Positions 1 through 13,600 of a stretch of DNA of 64,000 nt are shown here, piece after piece. The notes beneath the pieces are model-generated. The model was not told the DNA's origin and searched no databases. It saw only the letters and a program-made list of their open reading frames with translations. The stretch's first letter is position 1. Every line of letters begins with the position of its first letter. Source of the DNA: Pseudoips prasinana. Its lineage: Eukaryota > Arthropoda > Insecta > Lepidoptera > Nolidae. The stretch covers positions 13,658,001-13,722,000 of the forward strand of contig OX621244.1 of assembly GCA_951640165.1 (NCBI GenBank), given 5' to 3'. The translations under genes and the position numbers were made by a program.

Positions 1-7
1 TCTATGC

Positions 8-115
8 AGTAACTCTTTATAGTACACCAAAAAATATTACATACAAAGAATTATGAGCTTATTTATCGCTAGGTGCGATCTCTTCCAGGCAACCGTTGAA
101 TGGACCAGAAGTAAA
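8..115 (-). mobile_element. LINE 3'-end fragment (Jockey/CR1-like tail), antisense
   Basis: It shares the tail sequence seen at 61083-61235: a CTCTTTAT...GTACAC block, then TTATCGCTA and GCGATCTCTTCCAG. In opposite orientation it resembles 13474-13530. The multi-copy short block with a polyA-signal-like antisense end fits a 5'-truncated non-LTR element. The clade is inferred. Confidence 0.5.
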
Positions 116-450
116 GAAAATGCATTTGGGTATTTGTTGGCTTATTAGCAGAAAGGATTTTTTTTACGTCCACGAGGCGTACCGCATACATACATTTGCT
201 TTAATTTTAGTACGTAGACGTTTTTTTGGCTTATCACTACATTCGAAGGCGCCGTTTACGCGAGCGCGACGTTGCCGCTTCGTCGACACTTTTAAATATA
301 AGTGCGCCCTCAAACGAGCACCTGGGTTACCTGGTGGTAAGTGATCACCATCGCCCATGTACAGTGGTCGCGGGTGCGTTGCTAGCCTTTAAAAGAGTCA
401 GCAAACCAGTGTTGCTGACGCTTCCCCCCCACTTTAATGAGCTCTGGCGA

Positions 451-524
451 CCTTAATAACGTTAATAACTGAATATTGTGTTTATGCTCATACGCATAAA
501 CACAATATTCAGTTATTATTAAGG
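451..524. repeat. Hairpin with arms of about 32 bp
   Basis: The arms CCTTAATAA...AACTGAATATTG and its reverse complement lie back to back with a loop of a few bases. The left arm has a 6-bp insertion. No coding content. Possible collapsed foldback element. Confidence 0.7.
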
Positions 525-1135
525 AATGTGTTCTGTAAGGTGGAGGTACTTCCCTAGTCGGGCTGCACTTTGAGCGAATCAACGCTATGCCCTACCTCTC
601 TTAATAGAGCAGTAGAGTAGCACAGTTTTGTATGAAAGCTGCAAGCAGGCGTACTCTAGGCGTATAATGACTCTAGAATTCACCCATTGTAGTGCCAGTA
701 GCTACAATATTATGAGCTCTATTGGTTTGTAATAAACATCAAAACCAATCAGGATAAATTTGGAACACACTAGCGCTAAACTTAATTGCTTTTTAAACTT
801 AAACTTTTCTAAACTTGTCTTGACTAAGATAAAATGGTGATGTTTATTCAGGAGTATGATAAGATCTGTCCATCAAGGAGGCTGAGCTTTATGGTGGTAC
901 CCATTTCTTTCCCAAAGTATATGAATGATTAAATACATAGAAACATATTAAGCCATATTATAATACTGAACCCTTTATATAATCGTAGATTAAGGATAAT
1001 AATATATATCCATTAAATATCTCGCGATTATAAAGTTATTGTGCATCCATGTATCATCCAAACCCATTCTACAATGCATGTATACCCACATTCAAGCACA
1101 TTAATCTATTTTAGTTAGATTTTAATTTAACTTAC
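525..1135. other. Apaf-1 intron sequence, no further exon seen
   Basis: AT-rich sequence after the donor at 1135. I looked for WD40-like coding stretches (GH...WD patterns) in the minus strand down to base 1 and saw none. The next exon must be outside the window. Confidence 0.6.
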
Positions 1136-1694
1136 GTCATGAATAATATGGTTTTCATATTTTTGCAGGTCCAACATCACATCGCCAGGTCCCGTCAACC
1201 GCACCTTATTCCCCAAAAACTTCAAATTCAAGAACAGCTTATTGAACAAACTCCATTTATTATTAAAATTCCCAGTTTGTTGTATATGATAACCGATGTA
1301 GTATGCGATGTAGCCATCATTGTCGATCTCCAGTGGAGTGTCAGGGTTTCCATAACTATAGTTGTTGAGAAAATCAGAGTGCAATCTCCTCTTGCCGTCT
1401 TCATCACCTGTTGTTCTTAGATAACTCATTATTAGATCATGTATTTCGTACATATAATTTCTCTTCTCCCTATCGTAGTATTCTAGTATGAGAGATTTAC
1501 TTCGTAATTCCTTCATAATAGATTCCACGTCTACCACTTCTTTGGACCATAGTTTGCTGAGAACTTTTGCTGATACTTTGACATTGTCGGGTAAGATTTT
1601 TAGCTTCTTGAAAAGTCGTAGTGTAGTCTCGTTGAGCGAGGTTATGCAAACTTCAATGGTTTTCATAGGATTGTTGGATGGGTTTCTTGGTATA
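1136..1694 (-). CDS. Apaf-1: Apaf-1 exon: winged helix and start of the superhelical domain
   Basis: Acceptor TTTTCAG, donor GTAAGT (phase 0). It encodes 186 codons after completing the split phenylalanine. LPDNVKVSAKVLSKLW matches the conserved start of the Apaf-1 winged helix. YEIHDLIMSYL holds the IHD/MHD-type motif whose histidine contacts bound nucleotide in this family. GPGDVMLDLQKYENHII fits the superhelical arm that precedes the WD40 propeller. The frame is open up to the donor, and an apparent stop lies only past the splice site, so the gene continues into the intron at 1135-1 and presumably beyond the window. Confidence 0.9.
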
Positions 1695-4600
1695 CTGAAA
1701 AGTAATAAGATAGATTAGTAATAATGTATTTTTTTTAAACGAACACTGAATCCCTCTTATTACTATACAACGTGTAACAGAAAGTGTGAACGTAACTTAA
1801 GGGGGTTATAGGGTATCAGGACGGCTACCTATGGACGAAACTTCAAACAGAAATAATCATTATTTATTCAACTAGTAATTTATTTTTCTATCGACCACCT
1901 AAATTAACAAGTAAGATTACCGACATTATGAACAACACTAAAAACTCAGCCGCAAGGGTAATGAACCTTACCGCGAACTCTTTGGGTACCTACTACTTAG
2001 ACTGTAAATAAAAAGTGTGGTTCTGTACAGTCACATAATTTATTACACGTGTTTATTTTAAGATTCAATCAAATGTTTAACTGAATTTTTGCTCTAATTT
2101 TTAAAGGTAACAACATTTTAATCATTCATACAAATTTGATAACTAGGGAAAATCACTTAATTTAATTTAAATTGATATTCCGCAAGATGTTGGATCTAGG
2201 AGAAATAAATAATTTAATTGACTTATGTAACTGCAGATATTTTTTTGTGTGTTAAATAGTAAGAATATTAAATTTTTCTTTCAGTATGTGAATTTAATCT
2301 GGCCGGAAACGAATAGGTACTTAATTTTTAATACAAACTAACCAGATAAACACACGCGGTACGACTACTGATAAATTACGAAAAAATATGAATAATGTAC
2401 TAGTGCTCATATGAACATTAGGGGACATTTCGAATTCCGTCCTGATTTTGTCGCAAGGAACTCTAATACGGCGGCGAATACAAAGGATTGATGTAGGTAA
2501 ATAATAAATGGTTAAATATTTTTTTATATTCATCAAAGCGGGCCCCGCGCGTGGCGGCATCTTTGAGAGACTCAAAGACGCCGCCACCGTGCGCCGCGCC
2601 ATTTGAATATGTTCGTGTATAACTCAATGGTCTAGCGGTAGCATGTTCAACTGCAGATAATAAAGTCCTGGGATCAAATCCCGGGTGGGGCCAAAAAGTG
2701 ATTATGGGAATAATGAAGTCCTGGGTTCAATTCCCGGGTCGGGCCAAAAAGTGATTATGGGATTTTTCCGTAAAAAGAAATTTCTCAGTATCAGCCCGAA
2801 GTCTGGGAGTTGACGATATTACACCCCCATGCCTCGGAGAGCACGTAAAGCCATCGTTCCTGTGCCTGACCTCTTTCCGGTCGTATCGCTAGTCGTCCCA
2901 TCGGATCATGAGAGTGATGGAATAGAAAGTGCAGGGGCACTTTCAATTCCACCTTTAAAATTTAGAGTGATACACTCTAAATTTTAAAGGTTCCCTGTAA
3001 CGACATATTAATCATTCATACAATACATACAAATAAAAAAATATGAATAATGTACTAGGCTCATATGAACAGTAGGGGACATTTCAAATTCCGTCCTGAT
3101 TATATCCAAAGTTACATTAGTATGGCGGCAAAATCAAAGAGTTGATGTAGGTAAATAATAAACGGTTAAATATCTTTTAATATTCATGTAAGCGAGCCGC
3201 GCGCGTCGTCGATACCTAGGCGGCTCTTTTGAGTGGACTCAAAGACGCCGCCAAAGGGGCCGCGTTCGAAGAAAGCCGCCAAATTCATCAAACATTGTGC
3301 AATTTCATTTATGCAACTGCTGTCTATTTAGGTCGTGTTTAGTTACTAAATTGTCTAAAATGTCGTTTAGTAATGAGTAAAGTGTTCCGCGAAATCCTTA
3401 ACTATGTCGTTTAGTGATCGTAATAATTTGGAAAATTTCGTGCATTCACCTATGAAAGAATAGCCTCAGACGTGCACTTTGTGATGATGGATGGATGATG
3501 GATTCATAGGTCACAGAATTTAAGGCTGTTTAATTACAAGGAACCTATGTCGTGAAGGGTACAGTGTCGCGATGGAGGCCACGCCTCTTTATAACTAAGA
3601 AACATGAAAGCTTTACGATTCTATGAATATGTTGTACATGAGAGAGACTCGTGTTAGTTGGCAAGTCTTAGAGTTAAGCTTTCGGTGTCGGTGCAGATTT
3701 TAGTGAACGTGAAATAATTAAATTCTTCCATCAGTACTGAAAACAACTTCAACTAGAAGTTAAACTACACTCACCGGCACGGAAACTTGGCCACCAATAA
3801 CTTGCCGATAATTTCTATTTAAATATTTAATTTTCACTATATTATGGGTTTATGCACTAAATTAGGGTTTTTTATGGTTTTGTAACTCAGTTATTGAAAA
3901 AATGATGCACCAGCAGTAATCTTTAAAAAAATAAGCAGTTTCACAAAAATATTGGTTTTAACACTGTCAATTTAAAAAGAACACAAGATGAAAAATAACC
4001 AAAAAGTCTTCGTTGTGTTTGCATTTTAATATCGGGTGTTTCCTCCCCTAGCCCCGATAACAGCTTGCATTCGTTCTGGCATACTTTGGATGATGTTTCT
4101 GATCTCAACTTGTGGTATGCTTTCCCAAGCGGTCAGTGCTGCATTTTGAAGCTGATTCAGAGTTTCAGGCGGGTTGGAGGAGGACTTTATTTTTCTTTTA
4201 AGCTTGTCCCAGATATGCTCTATTGGATTTAAGTCTGGACTACGAGCTGGCCACTGCAATTTTTGAATACCAACCTCTGTAAGGTATTCCTCCACGCAAT
4301 GTGCAACGTGTGGGCGCGCGTTATCGTGCATTAGGAGGAATTCGTCAAATCCAATAAACCCTGAATATGGTAACACGTGTTCCTGAAGAATCTCCTCGAT
4401 GTATCGTGTTGCCGTTAATCGGTTATCGACGATAACTAACTCCGTACGTGCATCGGAACTTATTCCTCCCCAAACCATTATAGAGCCTCCATGAAAACTA
4501 ACAGTTTGTGTGGTGGTAATGGGTAAAAACCGCTCTCCTCTTCTTCTCCACACTCGCTCCCGACCATCTGGAGCTCGTAAAGCGATTCGACACTCATCTG

Positions 4601-7600
4601 TGAACAGTACTCGAGCCCACTGCTCATGGGTCCAGTTGGCGTGTTCTCGTGCGAATCGAAGTCGAGCTACTCGGTGACTTCTGAGAAGTTCTGGGCCGCG
4701 TGCTGGTCTACGAGCTTGTAAATTCACTTCCTCCATTCGTCTTCTCACTGTACGTTCACTAACATTGACACCTCTTGTGAACTGGAGTCGCTGGCGTATC
4801 TCAACAGCGGTGAGGTAGCGGTTTCTCAAAATTTCCAGGACAATAAAGCGGTCATCCCGGGCTGATGTGCATCTGACGCCTCCGCTGCCTGGTCTGCGGG
4901 AGTAGCGGTCTGTCTCCTGGTATCGTTTCAGCGCATACTGCATCGATGAACGTGGTACATTCAGTATAACAGCAACTTCTCGCTGTGTCAGCCCTTGTTC
5001 GATCAATGCTACAGCTTGTGCAACCTGTGATGGTGTTAATGGCATTTTTATTGGAATTAAATCACCTTTAGTTATTGAAGTAACAGTACGATATCACAAT
5101 AATTGAACAACCTAACAATAAACTTTCATAAAACACAAATTTAAAACAGCAACTTAGTCGCTCAGATGTCCGGGTTCAACTAAAACTTAAAAATAACGTC
5201 ATATTGCACTCAAACATGATAAATTACCCTCTTGAACTAAAGGTAAACATTTTTTAGACCAACCTTCATAATAAATACTCATAGGAAACACTTAAAGCTC
5301 TTGTTATCGCGAAATACGCGCTTGGCCAAGATTCCGTGCCGGTGAGTGTATAAAAAGGATATCGTAATGTGTTTGTGTATCACGTACTTATACGATGTAA
5401 AGTATCCAATAGCTATTCAGCAGTGCTATAAATAAAAACATAGCTCTAAAATAAAACAAAATATGTGTAGTGAGTGCAATCGGAATCAAACTACCAGGCG
5501 TGCATAGAAACACAGAGGTATGTCAAACAATTTCTAGCGTAAATCAGAATCAGCTGTGCTGTGTTAGTACGGATGTTCGTTATATCGATAAAAATACTTG
5601 TCGATATATTGAACGGTATATTATTTTACGATCAAGATTAAAATGATGGTATTTCGGTATGAGATTTTGTGTATAGGTAGGCTTAAGGAGACCGTATATG
5701 CCCCTTAAGTTACGTTCACTCTTTCTGTTACACGTTGTATAAATCCGACTTTCATCATGCCAGCCGAATGACGTCCACTGCTGGACAAAGACCTCCACAA
5801 AAGCTTTTCCCAGTGGAATTATGTCCATCATTTGGATATGCTATAATCTCCACGCTCCACGCAGTATGATAGTAATATGGTACACAGAGAGACGCAGGAT
5901 GAAATTGGATGCAAAAATCAGAGAACGGGCGTTCTCTGATTTTTGCATCCAATTTTAAATGTAATCGGCACATGAGAATCGTTAAGCCACGTCAAATACA
6001 TACTGCACACCTCTTATACAAGGGTATCTAAAGACTCGAATGACTTTCTATTTTTATACAAACTGTGGTGGTACGCTAGAGAAAAACAGATTTACTTACA
6101 AAAAATATTCCTTCTTCTCTAACTTCTTGAGATAGTAGTTCCAATGCTTAGGGTCATAGATGAGCCTCTCTTTATTCGCTGCTAATTGTGCTCCGATCAA
6201 GCAATTGATAAAGGGACCGCCTTTACAAATACTGTGAAGTTTCTTTGCCTGCCAAGGCAGCTTCGATACAGGCACTTCTAGAAACGATGCAAAGATTTCC
6301 AAGGATTCATTTTCTTCCAAGTTTCCCTCTATCTGAAAACAAATACCATAAGGAATGTGGGTAAGTGTTAAACTAATAATTCGCTAAAACAGATGATGAA
6401 TGAATATGTTCAAACGCTCGTAGAGGCGACGGCCGCTGGGGCAGAAGGTTCTCGAGTGGCAACCACGAACCGGAAGCCGAAGCGTGGGAAGCCCCCCTAC
6501 AAGATAGACCGATGATCATGTGCGGGTCGCTGGATGCGGATAGCGAAAGACCGGCAATTGTGGAACCCTTTCGGGGAGGCCTTCGTCCAGCAGTCTTTCG
6601 GCTGATATGACTCGTAGATGCAGGTTAAAAATGACTAAATCATTCAGCTCATGTGACGTCATAAGTTCAAGTTGATGAAGGTTAAAAAATACTAAATCAT
6701 TCGTTCAATCGATCAATTTGAACGCCAATCACGATCATGATGACCGACGAATAGGCTGCCCCCTAGATTAATATTATTTGTCTTTAATGTCTAGTCATTG
6801 ACAAAAAGACTTAATTAAAAAAAAATAAAGTTATTATCATCTTCATCGACTAAACTTTCCACTTAATTAGGGGTGTCGTACGTTGTTTCGAACGCTGTTG
6901 CGACACACGCTGTTGCGAATATTTTTTCCACTGCCACACAAGTTCGAAAGCTCATGGACTCGATTGAAATAGTCGCGAAAGATGCTGTTTCGAAAACATT
7001 TTCACTGCGTCATAAGCTCGATTTCGAATTATTTACTCATAAAGTGTACAGAAAAATATTCAAGTAATAGATGAGCTGGAAAAAATATTCGCAACAGCTT
7101 GTGTCGCAACAGCGGCGTTCGGAAGAACATAGACACTCATCTGTCTCGATCACAAATAATGATGAAAAATTTAGTTAAAAATTTATAATAAATTTTTAAC
7201 TAAATTATATTATTTATAATAAATGAATCAGTTATTTACCTTAAAACCTTTTATCATAAATTGGATTATTAATTGTTATTTTGTCATAGTCCATGGCTAT
7301 GTTTAGTAGGTAAGTAAAAACCTGTGGTTTGTCGTTCAAGTACGACCCACGTAGGATCGAGTGATGGTTTCATGACTCATTTTAACGATACGTACTTATT
7401 GTTTCAGAATGTATAAAGATGATACATTCAAATTATTAGAATTAGAAATACTATTTAAGTATAAACAATTAAGTAATGTCCTTCTCATTGAATTTCGGCA
7501 TTGTCTCAATGGAGTCTAGCCATCTGCGCGGGGCATATTATAGTGCACAAGTGTGAGCGCAAACACACGTGTAATTTCTATACCTCACCCCCATAATCTG

Positions 7601-10600
7601 ATGAGATATCTAGCTAGCACGACCAGAAAGCTTTCAGGTACAGGACCGTCAGCTTTACGTACTGTAGCTTACGTACAGGGATTGTAACACCACTGCCAGA
7701 TACAGTAATACCCCGCTTTACGCGACCCCGTTATACACGGTTTCATTGTAACGCGAATTTCGACTTTCGCGTTCAAATAATATCTCGGGACAATGACACA
7801 CAGATCATCCTAGCCCCAAACTAAGCAAAGCTTGTACTATGGGTACCAGGCGACGATATACATACTTATATAGATTGATAAATACTTATATACATAGAAA
7901 ACATCCATGACTCAGAAACAAATATTCGTGCTCATCACACAAATATTTGCACTTACCGGGATTCGAACCCAGGACCACCAGCTTCGTACGCAGGAGCAAT
8001 ACCAACTAGGACTGTGACCGTCAAAAATTGCCTTTTATTACGCGAAAGAATGCAAGTTACTCAGCTTCATGTCAAATATTGTATTAAACATACCTCAATT
8101 ATCTGCGGATGATAATTCTTAATCACATCGGTGTCCCGCGTAGTAACCAATATCTTGCACCCAATGTCGAAAGCTTCCAGACACTTCTTGTCATTGACCT
8201 CATCTAACACAAGTAGGCACTCTTTGAGAGGTGGTTCAGCGAAGCGTGTTTTGAGCTTGTCTCTGAGGTCGTCTATGGTGTAAGTAGCGTCGTAAGCCGA
8301 CGACGAGTGACTATCACCGTTGGAACCAATGCTGGACATTGATATGGAGGAGTTCATGTATGAATTGAGCTGGTAGATTGGAGACGCTTTACGTAGTAAC
8401 CTGTAAAAGATTTAAATAAACTGAAATTATCATTTTTGACGTGCCTGTTGGCGTGGTTGGCAAATGCTTGCTCTTCACGCCGGAGGTTTTCACCCAAGAC
8501 ATATATTTGTGTCTTTTTTTCCTGAGTCTGGGTGTAATTTATCTATATAAATATGTATTTACAAAAGAAAAGTAGTATATGTAGTATATCAGTTATCTGG
8601 TTTCCATAGTAAAAGCTGTGCTTAGTTTAGGCTCAGATCGCCGTGTGTTAATGATGTTCCAGGATATTCTTATTATTATGATCATAATGAGTCTCTCCGT
8701 CGCGTAACGTAGCATGAATGACAATTTCACAGCTAATAGTCACCTACCACTTTTTTATAATATCCTGGGACATTATTCACAGACGGTCAGCTGATCCCAA
8801 ACTAAGCAGAGCTTGTACTATGGAAACCGGACAACTGATATATTACATATACTACTTTTCTTTCGTTAGTACATACTAATATACACCCAGACTCAAGACA
8901 AACAGACATGTTCATGCACACAAATATCAGTTCTGGGTGGGAATAGAACCCACGACTGGTGGGGTGAAAGGCAAGTATTTACCGACCACGCCAACGGGCG
9001 TAATACGATTGGGGTTCAAATTTCAGAGATCTTTAAAATGAGTTGAATAGATTTAAGAGCGGGTGGGAACCGAACCCACGAAACACGGGTTGTCTGGCCT
9101 CATGTGGGTTAGCCGTTCCGCCACCGCAAAATCGGTCATAAGTTAAGACACTTACGCTATCTTGCCGAAATCTACACGACGGCTAAGACTGCTAGTAAGC
9201 CAATACTTAGATTAGGCCATTGCCAACAGATGCCGGTATTTTTTATTATAAATCCTTGAATAATTTGTAAATTATCAAAGGACGAGTATTTTGTGCTTTC
9301 ACATTAGGAAAGGCACAGAAGCTTCAACTCTGAAGTTGAACCGACACACGACACTTGAAGTTATTTGGAAGTAGATTAGGGCTGCCACGTCTTGCCCAAG
9401 TCCTGCTACTAATAGTTAGTAGTAGTTACTTAGTCTTATGTCAACATAAGACTTTTTTCGAAGTTTTGCAGTTGCTAAAGATGAAGAGCTATAAATCTTA
9501 TATAAATAAGACGTCCATGAAGTAATTGGGTATAATAACAGGGTTACAGTCAGATGCTCTGACCGATTCGTAAGTGATTGGCAAGGTTAAGCAACTAGGC
9601 TCGCGGTCAGTCCATAGGCGGGTGACCGCCAAAGTGGGTTTATTTCGGAGCGTCTCCGTGCTTCGGAAGGCACGTTAAGTTGACAGTCCCGGTTGGATCT
9701 ATTAGGCAACAGTCTTTAAGCCATGTCAGAGGCTTGAACAACTCTGACAACAGGGTAACCACTGCCCATACGATAAGTAAGTAAAATAACATGGTAGTCG
9801 CGTAGAGCGCTGGACACCACGCAAGTCTCGCCCCAAGTCCTGCGTGATAGAAAACTTACTTGTTTTGTTGAGCAATTATATCATCATCAGTCTTGCAGTT
9901 GCCGAAGTTGAGCCAGAAAATGACGTTGTTGAAGTTATTGGGGATCAAGTCAGGGTTGTCACGTAGCGCACTAATCACTACGCAAGTCTTGCCCGAGCCC
10001 GGCATGCCGTGGAGCGCTAGAATCTTGTGGCGGGTCAGTTGTTTTAGTTTCTCTGCTACATTACTTTCCTACATAAAATAAAAGAAAATAATAATATTTA
10101 AAAGTATACTTTTTAATGGCACATTGGGTGTGAGCGAGATAATATATTGCTGTGACAGTGGGACGGAGATTTCTTCATTGTCTGCAATATTATATTTAAA
10201 AAGAGGCAGATATGTAACTACCGCGCGCTTCGTGAAGACTCAAAACGTCCCAATTGGGACGTTTTGTCTTATAATCTATGCCTGGATTAAACATTAGAAG
10301 CGCAATTATTTAAATCATAGCTATCTCTTTTATTTACATGTTTATCCTATCTTTTGTACTATTCATTAGTGCAATTTGGCAACATGTGTGCACTATAGGT
10401 TTGTATATATCAGCGGGACCATATTTTAAACGTCGGTTACTATGAACGTAATGTTTCTTGAATAAAATATCATTGATTGCCTCACACGAATTTTTTGGAT
10501 CTAAGTAGGTACCATAATGGCTATGAGTGAGATAAAGAAAATATATGCTCTCTAACTCTCTCTTTCGGTCTTCACTAACTTACATATATCTCTTTCAACT

Positions 10601-13600
10601 TCCGTTCGCCACGTCACCAAATCACGCCACCAAATCAAGCGTGCGTTAAAATGTTTGACTTCAAAAAGTTTCATTAAATCCATCCTGTAGTTTTTGCACG
10701 ATGATCGAGCAACATGATTTGCAGTCGAAGGACACCTAAATGTCAGACCCTGATTCAAGACAGTTACAAAAACACAAGTTTTGAAACTGTCTTAAATAGT
10801 GTATCTAACACTTTTGTTAGTTTTATAATATACTGCTATTATACTCGTATAGGTATAAAAATAGGTACCGAATAAAATAACAATATCACTTTAGAAGACC
10901 GGACATATTTTGTCGCCAATTAATTACTGTAATATACACACTATTTTCCTCTAAGGAACTGTGACGTACAAGATAATACTATAATAGCAATCTTGAATTC
11001 ACCTAACGGAAACAGGTTTACTAACTGAGACACTAAGTATAGTTTGCCTCACCTAAAAATGAACGGTCATCATTTGATCTAATTCAAAGTTTAGATATGA
11101 ATGTAATCCATCAATTATAATCTTCATGGGCTTAGTCTATATTAAAATGAAGTATATTATATGTTTTTATTAATCACGAAGCGAGATACTGCCACTGCCA
11201 TGTGGATCCTTCAGAAATATTTACCCTATGTTCGGCACGAATAAGTATTGACTTCTTGTTTAAATAATAGTTAGCCAATTAAACCTCAATGTTACAGACT
11301 TTATAAAGGAGTTCAGTAACAAGCAGACTATGCTATCTACAGTGAACGAGCACCAATCTTTATATTGAGCTCACTTATGATAGTCAGCTATTGCTAGGGT
11401 GGATGCTTTCTTTTACAAAGTACTATAGTAAGAAGCAAATTTTGGTGAGTGTCTATACTGAACAATCTTCATATTGAGGTCACTTATGCTATTTAGATAT
11501 TGTGGACATCACGAGCTTTGTCGTAGCTCAGCTGCTATCCTTTATAAAGTAGTTCAATAACAAGCAGATTATGCAAGTATCTATATTTTGACGGCCACCA
11601 ATCTTTATGTTAACCTCACTTTTGAGTCAGATATTGTGGACCCAACGAGTTCTATTCTAGGGCGTCTGCTGTCCTTCATAAAGTACTTTAGTAAGTAGAA
11701 GATTTTGCTAAGTGTCTATACTGAAAAACCACCTATTTTTATATTGAGCTCACTTATGATATTTAGATATTGTGGATACCACGAGCTTTGTCCAAGCTCA
11801 GCTGCTATCCTATGTGAAGTAGTTTGCTGAGTATATATATTGAATGACCACCAATCTTTATGTTGAGCTCACTTATAATAGTCAGATTTTGTGGACCCAA
11901 CAAGCTCTATTCTAGGGTACTGCTGTTCTTCATAAAATACTCTAGTAATAAGCAGAATTTGAATTATCGATACAGCAGATTTTGCTACGTGTCTATACTG
12001 AAAGACAACCTATCTTTATATTGAGCTCACTTATGATACTCAGATATTGTGTACACCACGAACTCTGTTCTAGCGTTTCTGCTGTTCTTTATAAAGTACT
12101 GTAGTGACATGTGTGTAATAATAACTTAACTTCATTAAAAACAAAAACATTCATTAAATCCACTTTGAATCTGCGTCCAGTTTTAGATGAGAAAATCCAC
12201 ACCCACAGAGGTTTTATAATTAACGGTAGTTGCATGAAATTGTCATACGCGGGATTTCCATCTTCGTTTAGCAAATCTTTGAAAACCCTTGGTATTTTCT
12301 CAACGGTCCAATTTACTCTGCGTCATAAAATAATAATCTATAACCCAAAAAAGTTAAAGATGAAAACGATACAGATTCTAAATCGAATTAATCACACTAA
12401 TATTATAAAGGCGAAAGTTTGTTAGTGTGTATGTTTGTTACTTCTTCAAGTCTAAACGGCTAGTGATTTTAACACAATTTTGTATTAAGTTAGCTGACTC
12501 CTTGGATTAATACATAAGCTATAATTTATAAACTTTAAAGCTACGAGTGGGTAAGGACTTTTATATTATTAATCAGAAAACGGTTACTGAAATGATTATG
12601 TTTTAATATTGAAGACTACCTTCTAGCCGCGTAAATGCGAATGTGTTTGTTTATTTCACACCCTAATTACTGCACCAATCATCAGGAAAAATTGTTGATG
12701 TATGTTAGGGCTACATAAAAGGATATTGGATACTATTCTAAAGAGAATGAAAAATAATTGTTTTTAGGTTTTTATGAGTTCAATTCGTCTTAGTGACGGT
12801 GGACAATGTATTGGGTACACTAATACACGTACATTATCTTTTAATTCTCCTGAACATTATACCCGGAAGCGAAATTCGGCTTTATTATCATAAATAATGA
12901 AAACATGAATTAATTCAGGATTGTTAAGGGCCTACTAATGCAACAGAATAACTATGAGTCGCTCACAGCGAGTTAATTGCTATCACCGCTCCTTATATAT
13001 AAATCTCCGTATTGTTCCGTAATTCTCACGTAGACAAAGTATGTGAGAATTACCCCTTAATAATATCTCTAATAATCCGTCAGCTCCTATTTACCTTAAG
13101 TAACGGTTTAAATTCATTTGTGATACACAATCTAGATCTTTGAGATCATCGAAGATCCCAGTGCAATCTACATTTTTTTTGATAAATCTTTTTCGGCTAT
13201 GAAAATTAGTTCCTGAATAAATAAGGCGTGCACAAACCCTGGCTTCATTCAAAATGTATTAAAAATAAAACTTTTTATCGCTTTTTAATATCTTGATCTG
13301 TCTCTTCTTATCTCTTAATTTCTTTTCGTAACCTCTTTCTTAAATATAGTATTAGTGTTTAAATAAATATAAGTACATGTTCATGTAACATTGTACAAGC
13401 GTACTGAACTTTGAACGTTTCAGACACCATAATACACTAAAAACTACCGCCTTCTTAGCCTATTTTTCCTTGTCCAGCCAACGGTTGGAACGGTTGTCTG
13501 GAAGAGATCGCTATAAAGCGATACGACGATTTACTTATATTGAGATAATGTATTGTTTGAGTGGCGACCACGAACCCGAAGATGCAGCGTGGACAGGCCC

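Noticed and set aside
1..1135. Search for Apaf-1 WD40 exons downstream of the winged-helix exon
   Set aside because: No GH...WD-type coding blocks with splice sites on the minus strand; only AT-rich sequence and a LINE tail.
1766..5739. A 4-kb transposon bounded by the 39-bp inverted repeats
   Set aside because: No target duplication, no extension of similarity and no coding capacity outside the independent Tc1 element; kept only as an open observation.
9058..9140. Possible genuine tRNA gene on the minus strand
   Set aside because: A and B boxes are present but a paired acceptor stem is not evident, and tRNA-like SINE heads are abundant here.
11290..12105. CRISPR-like spaced repeats
   Set aside because: Units are long, diverged and without regular spacers; the genome is eukaryotic.
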